DNA of 64,000 nucleotides from Paenarthrobacter aurescens TC1 (GTDB lineage: Bacteria > Actinomycetota > Actinomycetes > Actinomycetales > Micrococcaceae), in the NCBI GenBank assembly GCA_000014925.1, contig CP000474.1, positions 3,162,001-3,226,000 of the forward strand, in the 5' to 3' direction. The notes below the pieces were generated by a model, which saw nothing but the letters and a program-made list of their open reading frames with translations, had not been told where the DNA came from and did no database searches. Both the position numbers and the translations under genes were made by a program. The first letter of the stretch is position 1. Each line of letters starts with the position of its first letter. Below, in pieces: positions 17,811 to 28,552 of the stretch.

Positions 17811-20089
17811 GAGTCCGCCTTCTTCGGGTCGCCGGCGTCCTTGGACTCAGCCGGCGCGTCCGCCTTGTAGTCGAACGGCAAGGACGTCACTGCAGGGGCG
17901 GTGATGGATGCCGTTTCCGGAGTGCTTGTCTGCGTAAGAGCTGCAAGGGAGGCTGCCACCGAGTGATCGGGTTCAATCTCAGGAGTGCTGTGGGCGCGAA
18001 GTACCACCAAGGACTTGCCGCCTACCATGAGGATCTGATCGGGCTTGATGACGCCGGCTTCAGCACCTTCTCCAGCGGTATCGATCATGACATCCCAAGC
18101 AGGCGCATACTCATCGGAAGGAATCCGGAAGCCTACTTCGTCCTGGTCGGCGTTGAAGTACAACAGGAAATTGACGTCGGTGATGCGTCGACCCTGTGTA
18201 TCCCGGCCATGGATACCGTCTCCATTGAGGAACACGCCCACGGAGCGTCCCAAAGCTTCGTCCCAATCGGACGGCGTCATAGTGCTCGCGTCAGCGTCCA
18301 GCCATACGATGTCCGGCAGACGCTCGCCTTCTCCACGGAGCACCGGGCGCCCATCGAAGAATCGGCTGCGACGCAGGCTGGGGTGTTTGGCCCGGAGTGC
18401 GCTAACCGCCGCCGTGAACTCGATCAGGGGTTGGTCAACGTTGTCCCAGTTGATCCACGTCAACTCTGAGTCCTGGCAGTAACCGTTGTTGTTGCCGTTT
18501 TGGGTCCTGCCGAGTTCGTCTCCGTGCAGAAGCATGGGAACGCCCTGGGACAGGAACAGCGAGGCTATGAAGTTGCGCTGCTGACGTGCCCTCAGGCCAA
18601 GGACCGTGGGATCATCCGTGGGCCCTTCCGCACCGCAGTTCCAGGAACGGTTGTGGGATTCGCCGTCGTTGTTGTCTTCACCGTTGGCCTCGTTGTGCTT
18701 CTCGTTGTAGGAGACGAGGTCGGCCAGGGTAAAGCCATCGTGTGCGGTGACGAAGTTAATCGACGCCACAGGGCGACGCCCGGAATGTTCGTAGAGGTCC
18801 GCCGAGCCGGTGAGCCGGGAAGCGAACTCGCCCAAGGTGGAAGGTTCCCCGCGCCAGAAGTCGCGGACGGTGTCGCGGTATTGGCCGTTCCACTCCGTCC
18901 ATTGCGGAGGGAAGTTACCCACCTGATACCCACCAGGTCCAACGTCCCACGGCTCAGCGATGAGCTTGACTTGGGACACTACCGGGTCCTGCTGGATGAG
19001 TTCGAAGAAGGTGGACAGCTTGTCCACATCGTAGAACTCACGGGCCAGCGTGGAGGCGAGGTCGAAACGGAATCCGTCAACGTGCATCTCGGTGACCCAG
19101 TAACGCAGCGAATCCATGAGCAGCTGGAGCGAGTGCGGGCTGCGGACGTTGAGCGAGTTGCCCGTGCCGGTGTAATCCATGTAGTACTTCTGGTCGTCTT
19201 CCACCAGGCGGTAGTACGCGGAGTTGTCAATGCCCTTGAAAGACAGGGTGGGTCCAAGGTGGTTTCCCTCGGCGGTGTGGTTGTACACGACGTCGAGGAT
19301 GACCTCGATACCAGCGGTGTGCAGCGCCCGCACCATGGCCTTGAAGTCCTGGACCTGCTGGCCGGTATCACCCTTGGAGCTGTAACTGTTGTGGGGCGCG
19401 AAGAAACCGATGGTGTTGTAGCCCCAGTAGTTGTTCAGGCCCTTGTCCTGCAGGATGCCGTCGTTGACGAACTGGTGCACCGGCATGAGTTCGATGGCCG
19501 TGATCCCCAGCTTCTGCAGATGGGAAATAACAGCCGGGTGGGCGACGCCGGCATACGTGCCGCGTTGCTCCTCGGGCACTTCCGGATGCATCTGGGTGAG
19601 GCCCTTGACATGTGCCTCGTAGATCACGGACTTGTGGTATGGAATCCGCAAGAGCTTGTCGCCGTCCCAGTCGAAGAACGGGTTGATGACCACGCCCAGC
19701 ATCATGTGCGGCGCGGAGTCCTCGTCATTGCGGGAATCCGGGTCCCCCATGTTGTACGAGAACAGGGAAGGGTCCCAGTCGATCTGCCGGTGGATGGCCT
19801 TGGCGTAAGGATCCAGCAGCAGCTTGTTGGGGTTGAAGCGCTGGCCCGCGTCGGGGTCGTAAGGCCCGTGTACACGGTAGCCGTACTTCTGCCCGGGCTG
19901 AACCTGCGGCAGGTAACAGTGCCACACATAACCGTCTACCTCGGTAACAGCGACGCGAACCTCCGCGCCGTCGTCGTCGAAGAGGCAAAGCTCTACTTTT
20001 TCGGCCTTCTCGCTAAACAGCGCGAAGTTGGTTCCGGTGCCGTCAAAGGTGGCACCCAGCGGATAAGCCGATCCAGGCCAGACTTCCAT
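17807..20089 (-). CDS. glgX: Glycogen debranching enzyme GlgX
   Basis: Isoamylase-type GH13 enzyme that trims limit-dextrin branches from glycogen, providing linear chains for TreY. The 760-residue protein has an N-terminal CBM48-like region (about 5-95), then [36 protein letters not shown] and [21 protein letters not shown]. After about residue 690 there is a Thr/Ala/Ser-rich tail of some 60 residues with no recognisable domain. ATG at 20089 follows AAGAGGAGAACGC. First gene of the trehalose operon, 69 bases after the nnrDE stop. Confidence 0.95.
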   Translation of the reverse strand: MEVWPGSAYPLGATFDGTGTNFALFSEKAEKVELCLFDDDGAEVRVAVTEVDGYVWHCYLPQVQPGQKYGYRVHGPYDPDAGQRFNPNKLLLDPYAKAIHRQIDWDPSLFSYNMGDPDSRNDEDSAPHMMLGVVINPFFDWDGDKLLRIPYHKSVIYEAHVKGLTQMHPEVPEEQRGTYAGVAHPAVISHLQKLGITAIELMPVHQFVNDGILQDKGLNNYWGYNTIGFFAPHNSYSSKGDTGQQVQDFKAMVRALHTAGIEVILDVVYNHTAEGNHLGPTLSFKGIDNSAYYRLVEDDQKYYMDYTGTGNSLNVRSPHSLQLLMDSLRYWVTEMHVDGFRFDLASTLAREFYDVDKLSTFFELIQQDPVVSQVKLIAEPWDVGPGGYQVGNFPPQWTEWNGQYRDTVRDFWRGEPSTLGEFASRLTGSADLYEHSGRRPVASINFVTAHDGFTLADLVSYNEKHNEANGEDNNDGESHNRSWNCGAEGPTDDPTVLGLRARQQRNFIASLFLSQGVPMLLHGDELGRTQNGNNNGYCQDSELTWINWDNVDQPLIEFTAAVSALRAKHPSLRRSRFFDGRPVLRGEGERLPDIVWLDADASTMTPSDWDEALGRSVGVFLNGDGIHGRDTQGRRITDVNFLLYFNADQDEVGFRIPSDEYAPAWDVMIDTAGEGAEAGVIKPDQILMVGGKSLVVLRAHSTPEIEPDHSVAASLAALTQTSTPETASITAPAVTSLPFDYKADAPAESKDAGDPKKADS

Positions 20090-20158
20090 GCGTTCTCCTC
20101 TTGATGATGCGAACAACTGTTGCAAGCCTACTCATGCCCCCAGACACCGACAGCAACC

Positions 20159-21736
20159 TTACGGTCTTGTTCGGTCGTATTCCGCGTTGAGCGAACCAAT
20201 GACGCGTGGTACAGCTGCCATGATCGCCGACGCGGTAAGGGGTCCTCCGTCAAAATTTGCGGACGCCAGGGCTCCTGCCCGGCCGTGGACGCTCGCCGCC
20301 ACCGCGGCGAGGGCGGCCCAGCGGTCCTCGAGCTTCAAGCCCAAGCGGGCATACGCGCCGTCGTCATCATTGATCGATTCAGCCGCCTGCGCCAGCAACG
20401 CGCCCAGAACGCCGGCCAGGACATCGCCGCTGCCTGCTGTCGCCATCCAAGCGGTGCCATCCGATTGACTGAAGACAACGCCCGACGGCGAGGACACCAG
20501 AGTGGTGGCACCCTTCAGGAGCACGGTGGCTCCGGTTTGTTCGGCGGCCTGACGCACATAGTGCAGGGGCCGGGATTCGACGTCGTCGCGGGTGACTTTT
20601 ACCTCGCCCGTAGAAGGAAGCGAACCCAGCAACGTGGCCAGCTCACCGGCGTGGGGAGTCAAAATCCAATGGGGCGGGCAACGATCCGGCAGGAGGCTCA
20701 AAGCTCCTGCATCCACAATCACCGGCAACCCGTCGGCGAGGGCCGACGATCCGGCATCCCTCGCCCGCTCCAGCTGTTCCTCGCCGGCGACCCCGGACCC
20801 TAGTAACCATGCTTGGACGCGGCCGGGATCATCCGTTTCCCAGAGGGCTTCCGGGGTTCGGGCCAGAACCAGTTGAGCTGCTGCTTGGGGTCCGAGGTAG
20901 CGCACCATGCCCGAGCCGGCGAGGGCAGCCGCGTGCACGCTCAAGACAGCCGCTCCGGCAAAACGCGCCGAACCCGCTACTACACCAAGGACGCCCCGGG
21001 AGTATTTGTGGGCGCGCCGGCCGGGGTTGGGCAGCAAAGCGCCGATGTCCGAGGCAGTGAGCCTCCGAAGCTCGGGGCTGTTGTGTTCCAGCTGTTTCTC
21101 GATACCGATCGGAACCCGCTCCACGCGTCCGGCACAGCCTTCACCCGGATCTGCCATGAGCCCGGCCTTGATGCCGCCGAATGTCACGGTGACATCCGCA
21201 TCCAGCACCGGCCAATGCACTTCGCCGGTGTTGGCGTCCAGTCCGCTGGGGAGGTCGCAAGCCACTACCAAGCGAGGACGCAGCTCTTGAAGCGAGGCCA
21301 CCAGTTCGGCAGAGGCGTCCCGCAGCCCACCGCGCGCGCCGGTCCCGAGCAGGGCATCAATAATGACGTCATCCCCGGCGCACAGGACTGCGAGCTCTTC
21401 CGCGTTCGCGGCCTCCAGCCGCACACCACGCCCTCCGGCCGCAACAAAAGCAGCCAGCGCCTCCGCGTGGACTTCAGCCGCGGCGAGGACCGCCGTCGTG
21501 CGCATTCCGCGTCGGGCCAGCAAAGCCGCAGCGAAGAGGCCATCGCCGCCGTTGTTGCCCTTGCCGACCAGCACCGTGACGCTCGCACCCGCAAGCTTTC
21601 GCCTCTTCTTGACCTCACGAGCCACCGCATGGGCCAACCCGTAAGCCGCCCGCTGCATAAGAACAGCGCCCTCACCGGAGGCCAGGAGCGGTTGTTCCGC
21701 ATCCCTGATCTGTTGTCCGGTGAAGGCGCTGATCAT
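20159..21736 (-). CDS. nnr: Bifunctional NAD(P)H-hydrate epimerase / ADP-dependent dehydratase
   Basis: Repairs hydrated NAD(P)H. The 525-residue fusion has an N-terminal YjeF-N epimerase (about 1-215; VLVGKGNNGGDGL, DALLGTGARGGLRD, CDLPSGLDANTGE) and a C-terminal ribokinase-like dehydratase (about 230-510; RGVLGVVAGSARFAGAAVLS, LTPHAGELATLLG, TAGSGDVLAGVLG). The Asp in GSGD is the expected catalytic residue. It follows acpS by 15 bases in the glmS-acpS-nnr run that is common in actinobacteria. Confidence 0.95.
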   Translation of the reverse strand: MISAFTGQQIRDAEQPLLASGEGAVLMQRAAYGLAHAVAREVKKRRKLAGASVTVLVGKGNNGGDGLFAAALLARRGMRTTAVLAAAEVHAEALAAFVAAGGRGVRLEAANAEELAVLCAGDDVIIDALLGTGARGGLRDASAELVASLQELRPRLVVACDLPSGLDANTGEVHWPVLDADVTVTFGGIKAGLMADPGEGCAGRVERVPIGIEKQLEHNSPELRRLTASDIGALLPNPGRRAHKYSRGVLGVVAGSARFAGAAVLSVHAAALAGSGMVRYLGPQAAAQLVLARTPEALWETDDPGRVQAWLLGSGVAGEEQLERARDAGSSALADGLPVIVDAGALSLLPDRCPPHWILTPHAGELATLLGSLPSTGEVKVTRDDVESRPLHYVRQAAEQTGATVLLKGATTLVSSPSGVVFSQSDGTAWMATAGSGDVLAGVLGALLAQAAESINDDDGAYARLGLKLEDRWAALAAVAASVHGRAGALASANFDGGPLTASAIMAAVPRVIGSLNAEYDRTRP

Positions 21737-21751
21737 TGCTTATAAGTCCGT

Positions 21752-22099
21752 TTAGCCCTCGGCGAGGACAGTCGCCGTGGCGATTCCCCCGTCGTGGCTC
21801 ATGGACAGGTGCCAGCGCTTGACGCCCTTGGCCTCGGCCACGGCAAGCACCGTTCCCTTGACCTGGACGGTAGGTCCGTTCTCGTCGAGGCCGATCCAGC
21901 AATCCTGCCAGTTCATGCCCGCCGGAGCGCCCAGAACCTTGGCCACCGCTTCCTTGGCAGCAAAGCGAGCTGCCAAGGACCGGGTGTTGAGTTCCCGCTC
22001 GGCAGGAACAAACAGACGGTCCCGGAGTCCGGGTGTCCGTTCCAACTGCCGGCCGAACCGCTCGATGTCTACGACGTCTACGCCAATGCCAACAATCAT
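21752..22099 (-). CDS. acpS: Holo-[acyl-carrier-protein] synthase
   Basis: Transfers 4'-phosphopantetheine from CoA to apo-ACP. The 115-residue protein has the AcpS signature [12 protein letters not shown] at the N-terminus (metal Asp) and [15 protein letters not shown] with the conserved Glu, Lys and Ala. Starts 4 bases after the glmS stop, so probably translationally coupled to it. Confidence 0.96.
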
Positions 22100-22103
22100 G
22101 GCG

Positions 22104-23987
22104 TTATTCTACGGTCACGCTCTTGGCGAGGTTACGCGGCTGATCGACGTCGTAACCCTTGGCGCCAGCCAATTCAGCAGCAAAGATCTGCAGCGGAACG
22201 GTGGTGAGCAGCGGCATCAGCAGGGTGGGAGTCTCCGGTACGTAGAAGACGTGCTCTGCGTAATCCTTGACGGACTCGTCACCTTCTTCAGCGATGACCA
22301 AGGTACGGGCACCACGTGCGCGGACTTCCTGGATGTTGCTGACTACCTTGGAGTGCAGGGAGTCCCGGCCACGCGGAGACGGCACCACAACGAACACCGG
22401 CTGGCCGTCGTCGATCAGGGCGATCGGACCGTGCTTGAGCTCGCCGGCAGCGAAACCTTCAGCGTGGATGTAGGCGATTTCCTTGAGCTTCAAGGCACCC
22501 TCTAGGGCAACCGGGTAGCCAACGTGGCGACCCAGGAAGAGGACGGACTTCTCGTCCTTCATGCTCCGCGCGAGTTCGCGCAAGGGCCCTGCGTTGTCCA
22601 GGATTTTCTGGATCTTGGCCGGGATCTTGTTGAGGTCCGCCAGGACATCCTTGATCTGTCCGGAGAAGATGTTGCCGCGCAACTGGGCCAGATAGAGGCC
22701 CAGCAGGTAGGCAGCAGTGATCTGCGCCAGGAATGCCTTGGTGGACGCAACGGCGATTTCCGGGCCTGCGTGTGTGTAAAGCACGGCGTCGGATTCGCGC
22801 GGGATGGTCGAACCGTTGGTGTTGCAGATGGAGATGGTCTTGGCGCCCTGCTCGCGGGCGTAACGGACAGCCATCAGCGTGTCCATGGTTTCGCCCGACT
22901 GGCTGATGGAAACCACCAGCGTGTTGGAATCAACGATGGGGTCGCGGTAGCGGAACTCGTGGGCGAGCTCCACCTCGGTGGGGATCCGGCACCAATTCTC
23001 GATTGCGTACTTGGCCACGAGGCCGGCGTAGGCTGCGGTACCGCAAGCCAGCACGATGATCTTGTCCACCTGCTTGAGGAGCTCCGGATCGATGCGGACT
23101 TCGTCAAGAGTGAGTTTGCCGTTGAGGTCCGAGCGGCCCAGGAGGGTCTGCGCTACGGCGTCCGGCTGGTCGTGGATTTCCTTCTCCATGAAGGAGCTGA
23201 ATCCACCCTTTTCGGCAGAAGCAGGGTCCCAGTCAACGTGGTATTCCTTGCCCTCGGCGGGAGCGCCGAAGAAGTCGGTGATCTCCACGGAGTCCGCGGT
23301 GATGGTGACAATCTGGTCCTGGCCCAGTTCCACTGCGCGGCGGGTGTAGTCGATGAATCCGGAAACGTCGGAGCCGAGGAAGTTCTCGCCATCGCCCAGG
23401 CCCACAACGAGCGGGGAGTTGCGGCGGGCAGCCACGACGACGTCGGGCTGGTCTGCGTGGACTGCGAGAAGGGTGAAAGCACCTTCGAGTCGCTGGCAGG
23501 CCAGGCGCATCGCCTCGGTGAGGTTGCCGCCGTCGCCATTGAGTTGGTTGCGGAAGATGTCACCGATGAGGGCGGCAGCAACTTCGGTGTCGGTTTCCGA
23601 TTCGAAGGTGACGCCCTTGCCCAGCAGTTCCTGCTTGAGCTCAGCGAAGTTTTCAATGATGCCGTTGTGAATGACCGCGAGCTTGCCACCGTCGGAGAGG
23701 TGCGGGTGCGCGTTACGGTCGGTGGGTCCGCCGTGGGTAGCCCACCGCGTGTGGCCAATGCCGGTCATGGACTCGGGAACGGGACTTGCTTCCAGTTCTG
23801 CGATCAGGTTGCTCAGCTTGCCGGACTTTTTACGGGACGAGATGGTCCCATCAGCCACTACTGCGACGCCGGCGGAGTCATAGCCGCGGTATTCCAGACG
23901 GCGCAGCCCTTCCACCACAACGTCAAGAGCGCTGTATCCAGCTGCCTTGCGAGACGAATTGCCAACATAGCCTACGATTCCACACAT
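22104..23987 (-). CDS. glmS: Glutamine-fructose-6-phosphate aminotransferase
   Basis: Makes glucosamine-6-phosphate from fructose-6-phosphate and glutamine, the entry to UDP-GlcNAc. The 627-residue protein has the N-terminal nucleophile Cys2 in [17 protein letters not shown] and HNGIIENF in the glutaminase domain, and two SIS domains with [11 protein letters not shown] and the C-terminal LAKSVTVE. Start set at ATG 23987 because catalytic Cys must follow Met1. There is no ribosome binding site: TAGGCT ends 7 bases upstream, so the mRNA is likely leaderless, which also excludes a glmS ribozyme. Leads glmS-acpS-nnr. Confidence 0.97.
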
Positions 23988-23994
23988 GGGTACA

Positions 23995-24000
23995 AGCCTA
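23995..24000 (-). promoter_or_regulatory. Probable -10 of a leaderless glmS promoter
   Basis: TAGGCT on the minus strand, 7 bases from the glmS ATG at 23987; spacing identical to the alr and glmM promoters in this window. Confidence 0.5.
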
Positions 24001-24125
24001 GCGGCTAGTGCAAACAACTGATGTGGGACATCCCAGCTCCTTGACCGCCCCGGCGCATTCCATCACTCACAATTCACCTGCCGGTCGTCGCGCATTTCCT
24101 GATCAGCCCCGCGGAGGGCAGAATC

Positions 24126-25097
24126 ATGAGCGTGACTTTGCAACGCACCGAAGCTAATGGCGACGGCGCTTCCCCGTTTGTAGAGCTGGACCGTCAAACG
24201 TGGTCCCGGCTTGCAGCGCAGATGGAGCAGCCCCTCAACGAAGAGGACATTTTCCGCCTCCGCGGCCTCGGCGACCCCTTGGACATGAAGGAAGTCCGGG
24301 AGGTCTACCTCCCCTTGTCACGCCTCCTGCATCTGTACGTCGAGGCGTCGCATCAGCTCCACGCAGCCACCACCACGTTCCTGGGCGAACAAACCCAGCG
24401 CACGCCGTTCGTGATCGGTGTGGCCGGTTCGGTTGCTGTTGGCAAGTCCACCATCGCCCGTGTGCTCCGGGAAATGCTCAGGCGCTGGCCAGGGACTCCC
24501 AACGTGGAGCTCATCACCACTGATGGCTTTCTGTACCCCTTGGCGGAGCTTAAGCGTCGGCACCTGCTGGAGCGAAAGGGATTTCCGGAGTCCTACGACC
24601 GCCGAGGCCTTCTCCGCTTCGTCTCGGAAGTCAAAGGCGGCGCCGAGGAAGTCCGCGCCCCGTGGTACTCCCACGTTACGTACGACATCGTGCCCGGGAA
24701 GGAAGTTGTGGTCCGGCGCCCCGATGTGCTGATCGTTGAAGGCCTCAACGTCCTGGCCCCCGCTCGTCCGCGAATGGATGGCAAACAGGGGCTCGCAGTC
24801 AGCGACTTCTTCGATTTCTCCATCTACGTCGACGCCAAAACCTCCTACATTGAGGAATGGTACGTGGACCGCTTCCGGAAGCTGAGAACCACAGCCTTCG
24901 CCCAGCCCGAGTCCTACTTCCACCGCTACGCCACACTGTCGGACGACGACGCTGAGTCCACGGCACGCGGCATTTGGAAGCGCATCAACGAGCCGAACCT
25001 TGAGGAGAATGTTCTGCCGACCCGCGGACGTGCGCAGTTGGTACTCACCAAGGACGCAGACCACTCCATCCGCCGCATGCTCCTGAGGAAGGTCTAG
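24126..25097 (+). CDS. coaA: Type I pantothenate kinase
   Basis: First step of coenzyme A synthesis, phosphorylating pantothenate. The 323-residue protein is the bacterial CoaA type with Walker [13 protein letters not shown] (98-109), ITTDGFLYP, and the YDIVPG and EGLNVL segments. ATG preceded by GCGGAGGGCAG. Followed after one base by a lipoprotein DD-carboxypeptidase gene, so the two are probably cotranscribed. Lies divergently from glmS. Confidence 0.97.
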   Translation: MSVTLQRTEANGDGASPFVELDRQTWSRLAAQMEQPLNEEDIFRLRGLGDPLDMKEVREVYLPLSRLLHLYVEASHQLHAATTTFLGEQTQRTPFVIGVAGSVAVGKSTIARVLREMLRRWPGTPNVELITTDGFLYPLAELKRRHLLERKGFPESYDRRGLLRFVSEVKGGAEEVRAPWYSHVTYDIVPGKEVVVRRPDVLIVEGLNVLAPARPRMDGKQGLAVSDFFDFSIYVDAKTSYIEEWYVDRFRKLRTTAFAQPESYFHRYATLSDDDAESTARGIWKRINEPNLEENVLPTRGRAQLVLTKDADHSIRRMLLRKV

Positions 25098-25098
25098 C

Positions 25099-25968
25099 GT
25101 GGCCAACAATCCTCAGCCGATGCCGAGCCGTCGCGCTTTCGCGAGCCTGCTGACCGCAGGTGCAGGAATGGCGGCCCTCGCCGCCTGCGCACCGGACAAC
25201 ACTGCACCCTCCCCTGTTGCGGCCAACGCCGCCAGCGGGGTTCCCTCGGCCTCCGAAACGCCTTCCGCCGCCACCCCCGGTGCCACAGCCACCGAGCCTG
25301 CACCCGTCGAACCCGCGCCCAGCACTGAACCGTCCAGCACCGCCCCGTCGAGTTCCGTTGCCCCGCAGCACTCGCTGACGGACCCCACCAGTCCCTGGGT
25401 TGTGGTCAACAAGCACCGGCCCTTGGCTCCCCAGGACTTCGTTCCGGCAGATTTGGTCCAGCCGAACATACAGCTCGCCGTCAGCGGCGAAGCGGCTTTG
25501 CTTAACAGCACGACGGCGGCCGCGGCAGAGAAGATGTTCGGGGCAGCATCCTCGGAGGGCATCATCATGACGTTGGCATCCGGCTACCGTTCCTATTCCA
25601 CCCAAGTGGCCACGTACAACGGGTACGTAGCGAGCACCGGGCAGGCGGCAGCGGACCGCGCCTCCGCCCGCCCAGGGCACTCCGAGCATCAGACGGGGTG
25701 GTCCTTCGACATTGGCGATGGTGGCGGAGCGTGCAGCTTCCAACCATGCTTCGCCGAACAACCCGCCGCAGTGTGGGCGAAAGCCAATGCCCACAAGTTC
25801 GGCTTTGTGGTCCGCTATCCGTGGATGTTCCACGAAACTACCGGGTACTTCTACGAGTCCTGGCACCTGCGCTACATCGGCGTGGAGGCGGCAACCGACA
25901 TGGCCACGCGGGGCATCTCGACCCTGGAAGAGTACTTCGGGCTCGAAGCAGCGCCGGACTACCTCTAG
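25099..25968 (+). CDS. Tat-exported lipoprotein D-alanyl-D-alanine carboxypeptidase (VanY/M15B)
   Basis: Zinc peptidase expected to trim D-Ala from peptidoglycan stem peptides outside the membrane. The 289-residue protein has a twin-arginine signal (SRRAFASLL, 10-18) and lipobox AALAAC (Cys30), then a Pro/Ala/Ser/Thr linker to about 90. The M15 domain shows the zinc/active motif in RPGHSEHQTGWSFDIGD and the later ESWHLRYIG. GTG start 2 bases after coaA with AGGAAGG upstream. The pairing with coaA is known in related genomes, but a functional link is not obvious. Confidence 0.92.
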   Translation: MANNPQPMPSRRAFASLLTAGAGMAALAACAPDNTAPSPVAANAASGVPSASETPSAATPGATATEPAPVEPAPSTEPSSTAPSSSVAPQHSLTDPTSPWVVVNKHRPLAPQDFVPADLVQPNIQLAVSGEAALLNSTTAAAAEKMFGAASSEGIIMTLASGYRSYSTQVATYNGYVASTGQAAADRASARPGHSEHQTGWSFDIGDGGGACSFQPCFAEQPAAVWAKANAHKFGFVVRYPWMFHETTGYFYESWHLRYIGVEAATDMATRGISTLEEYFGLEAAPDYL

Positions 25969-25983
25969 AACCTTAAACACTGA

Positions 25984-26023
25984 GGCCCGCTTTCCTGCTT
26001 CTACTCAAGCAGGACAGCGGGCC
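25984..26023. terminator. Bidirectional hairpin between VanY-like gene and glmM
   Basis: Stem GGCCCGCT-TCCTGCTT / AAGCAGGA-AGCGGGCC with one-base bulges and a 6-base loop, followed by AAAAAA on the plus strand. It lies between convergent genes and can serve both. Confidence 0.75.
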
Positions 26024-26039
26024 AAAAAAGTGAGCTTTC

Positions 26040-27404
26040 CTAGACTGCCAATTCGCTGGGAGCGCCCAAACGCTCCTTGACCACGGCAGCAAGGCCCTTG
26101 CAGATGCGCTCGGCCGTCTCCATGTCAGCGGCTTCCACCATGACACGTACCAGTGCCTCAGTGCCTGAAGGGCGGAGCAGCACACGGCCCGTCTCACCGA
26201 GTTCGAGCTCCGCTGCGGCAACGGCCTCGGCAACGCCTTCATCGGTGGCGGCCCGGGCCTTGTCAACGTCTTTGACGTTGATCATGAGCTGCGGAAGCTT
26301 TGTCATGGCGCTGGACAGGTCCTTGAGGCTGCGGCCCGTCAGGGCGACCTGCGCGGCGAGCTGAAGCCCGGTCAGGACACCATCACCTGTAGTTGCGAAG
26401 TCCGAGAAGATCACATGGCCGGACTGTTCGCCGCCAAGGTTGTACCCGCCGTCGCGCATTTCCTCCAAGACGTAACGGTCACCAACACCGGTCTCCCGGA
26501 TAGTGATGCCGGCATCGCGAAGGGCGATCTTGAGGCCGAGGTTACTCATGACCGTGGCCACGAGAATGTTGTCCTTGAGCTTTCCGGCTTCCTTCAGTGC
26601 CAGCGCCAGGATCGCCATGATCTGGTCGCCGTCCACTTCGTTGCCTTCATGGTCAACTGCCAGGCAGCGGTCGGCGTCGCCGTCATGGGCTACGCCAAGG
26701 TCCGCGCCGTGTTTAACCACAGCTTCTTTCAGCGGACCCAAGTGGGTGGAACCTACGCCGTCGTTGATGTTGAGGCCGTCGGGCTCTGCTCCGATAACTA
26801 CGACCTCAGCCCCGGCGTCCTTGAACACCTGGGGTGAACAGCCGCTCGCTGCACCATGGGCGCAGTCGAGGACCACCTTCAAGCCTTCCAAGCGCTTGGG
26901 CAGCGTGCCGAGCAGGTGCACGATGTACCTGTCCTCGGCGTCTGAGAACCGTTGGATGCGTCCGACGTCGGCGCCTACCGGGCGCTGCGGCTCTTTACCC
27001 AGCTGCGCCTCGATGGCGTCCTCAACATCGTCCGGGAGCTTCTGACCGCCCCGTGCAAAGAACTTAATACCGTTGTCCGGCGCCGGGTTGTGGGAGGCCG
27101 ACAACATGACGCCGAAATCGGCGTCGAGATCCGCCACGAGGTAAGCCGCGGCAGGGGTGGGGAGCACACCGGCGTCGTAGACGTCGATGCCGGAGCTGGA
27201 AAGCCCAGCCTCCACGGCCGCAGCAAGGAACTCGCCGCTGGCTCTGGGATCCCTTGCGACGACGGCGCGCGGCCGCTTGCCATCAGTTGTGCGGTCATGG
27301 CCGAGTACGACGGCGGCCGCCTGCGCGAGCTGCATAGCCAGTTCAGCGGTGAGCAATCCGTTCGCGAGACCGCGGACGCCATCTGTTCCAAATAATCTAG
27401 ACAT
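26040..27404 (-). CDS. glmM: Phosphoglucosamine mutase
   Basis: Converts glucosamine-6-phosphate to glucosamine-1-phosphate for UDP-GlcNAc. The 454-residue protein has the phosphoserine loop SASHNP (active Ser104), the metal loop DGDADR, the sugar-binding GGEQSGH and the phosphate-binding [12 protein letters not shown]. No ribosome binding site at the ATG; TAAACT lies 7 bases upstream, suggesting leaderless transcription. It works directly after GlmS, encoded 2 kb away in the same orientation. Confidence 0.97.
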   Translation of the reverse strand: MSRLFGTDGVRGLANGLLTAELAMQLAQAAAVVLGHDRTTDGKRPRAVVARDPRASGEFLAAAVEAGLSSSGIDVYDAGVLPTPAAAYLVADLDADFGVMLSASHNPAPDNGIKFFARGGQKLPDDVEDAIEAQLGKEPQRPVGADVGRIQRFSDAEDRYIVHLLGTLPKRLEGLKVVLDCAHGAASGCSPQVFKDAGAEVVVIGAEPDGLNINDGVGSTHLGPLKEAVVKHGADLGVAHDGDADRCLAVDHEGNEVDGDQIMAILALALKEAGKLKDNILVATVMSNLGLKIALRDAGITIRETGVGDRYVLEEMRDGGYNLGGEQSGHVIFSDFATTGDGVLTGLQLAAQVALTGRSLKDLSSAMTKLPQLMINVKDVDKARAATDEGVAEAVAAAELELGETGRVLLRPSGTEALVRVMVEAADMETAERICKGLAAVVKERLGAPSELAV

Positions 27405-27411
27405 CGGGTCA

Positions 27412-27417
27412 AGTTTA
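27412..27417 (-). promoter_or_regulatory. Probable -10 of a leaderless glmM promoter
   Basis: TAAACT on the minus strand, 7 bases before the glmM ATG at 27404. It lies between the rpsI terminator and glmM, so glmM is probably its own transcript. Confidence 0.5.
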
Positions 27418-27494
27418 GACGACGACAGGACACCACCGGTTCAACAGGTCACTTGCGGTGCGTTTCCTGACTCCCTGCCTGGGTTGTTAAACGA

Positions 27495-27533
27495 CGAAAG
27501 CCCGCCCCGCCGAAACGGCGGAACGGGCTTTCG
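27495..27533 (-). terminator. Intrinsic terminator after rpsI
   Basis: Stem CGAAAGCCCG / CGGGCTTTCG with an inner CCGCCG-AAA-CGGCGG hairpin, followed on the minus strand by TCGTTTAACAAC. A second small hairpin (AAGCGCT-GAA-AGCGCTT) lies between it and the rpsI stop. Confidence 0.85.
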
Positions 27534-27563
27534 AGTAAGCGCTGAAAGCGCTTGTAAGCGTGT

Positions 27564-28070
27564 TTAGCGCTTGGAGTACTGCTGAGCCTTACGTGCCTTC
27601 TTGAGACCAGCCTTCTTGCGCTCGATGACGCGGGCGTCACGGCTCAAGTAACCGGCCTTCTTGAGGGTGGCGCGGTTGTTGTCGACGTCGATCTCGTTCA
27701 GCGAGCGAGCAACACCGAGACGCAGTGCACCGGCCTGGCCGGAGATGCCACCGCCGTGGATACGGGCGATGACGTCGTAAGCGCCTTCGAGATCAAGGAT
27801 CTTGAAGGGCTCGTTGACGTCCTGCTGGTGCAGCTTGTTCGGGAAGTAGTTGTCCAGCGTGCGGCCGTTGATGGTCCACTTGCCGGAACCCGGCACAACG
27901 CGAACGCGTGCAACGGCTTCCTTGCGGCGGCCAACAGCTGCACCGGCAACGGTCAGTGCCGGGCGCTCCTTCTTGGGCGCATCTTCAGCAGATGTGCTTT
28001 CAGAGGTGTAGCTGGTGAGGGTTTCCTCAGCCTCGACGGCTTCGGCGGTCAGTTCTTCGTTCTGAGCCAC
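27564..28070 (-). CDS. rpsI: 30S ribosomal protein uS9
   Basis: Small-subunit protein contacting the P-site tRNA with its C-terminal KAQQYSKR tail. The 168-residue protein has the core [17 protein letters not shown] and [19 protein letters not shown]. An acidic N-terminal extension of about 40 residues (AEAVEAEE) precedes it, as in other actinobacteria. Second gene of rplM-rpsI. Confidence 0.97.
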   Translation of the reverse strand: MAQNEELTAEAVEAEETLTSYTSESTSAEDAPKKERPALTVAGAAVGRRKEAVARVRVVPGSGKWTINGRTLDNYFPNKLHQQDVNEPFKILDLEGAYDVIARIHGGGISGQAGALRLGVARSLNEIDVDNNRATLKKAGYLSRDARVIERKKAGLKKARKAQQYSKR

Positions 28071-28108
28071 GGTTCTCCTTGTAATGAAAAGTTGGTTGGT
28101 GGCCAGGA

Positions 28109-28552
28109 CTACTGGGCGACCTGGGTGATTTCGAAAGTCTTCGGCTGCTGTGCAGCGTGGGGGTGCTCCGGGCCTGCGTAGACCTTGAGCTTGCCCAGCT
28201 GCTGAGCGGCGAGGGAGTTCTTGGGGAGCATGCCCTTGATGGCCTTCTCAACAGCGCGAACCGGGTTGGATTCCAACAGCTCGGCGTAGTTGACGGAGGT
28301 CAGGCCGCCCGGGTAACCGGAGTGGCGGTATGCGCGCTTCTGCTCCAGCTTGGCGCCGGTGAGGGCAACCTTTTCAGCGTTGATGATGATGACGAAGTCG
28401 CCCATGTCCATGTGGGACGCAAAGGTCGGCTTGTGCTTTCCGCGCAGCAGTGTTGCGGTCTGGCTGGCAAGACGACCAAGGACAACGTCGGTGGCGTCAA
28501 TGACGTGCCACTGGCGGTTGATATCGCCGGGCTTCGGGGTGTACGTACGCAC
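28109..28552 (-). CDS. rplM: 50S ribosomal protein uL13
   Basis: Large-subunit protein of 147 residues with [16 protein letters not shown], the L13 signature [12 protein letters not shown] and the HSGYPGG segment. GTG start at 28552, with GAGG nine bases upstream. Usually follows truA directly; here a 9.8-kb plus-strand block separates the two. Confidence 0.97.
   Translation of the reverse strand: MRTYTPKPGDINRQWHVIDATDVVLGRLASQTATLLRGKHKPTFASHMDMGDFVIIINAEKVALTGAKLEQKRAYRHSGYPGGLTSVNYAELLESNPVRAVEKAIKGMLPKNSLAAQQLGKLKVYAGPEHPHAAQQPKTFEITQVAQ

Noticed and set aside
22104..24125. glmS ribozyme or riboswitch upstream of glmS
   Set aside because: The -10 hexamer lies 7 bases from the ATG, leaving no leader to hold an RNA element, and no ribozyme core was seen.
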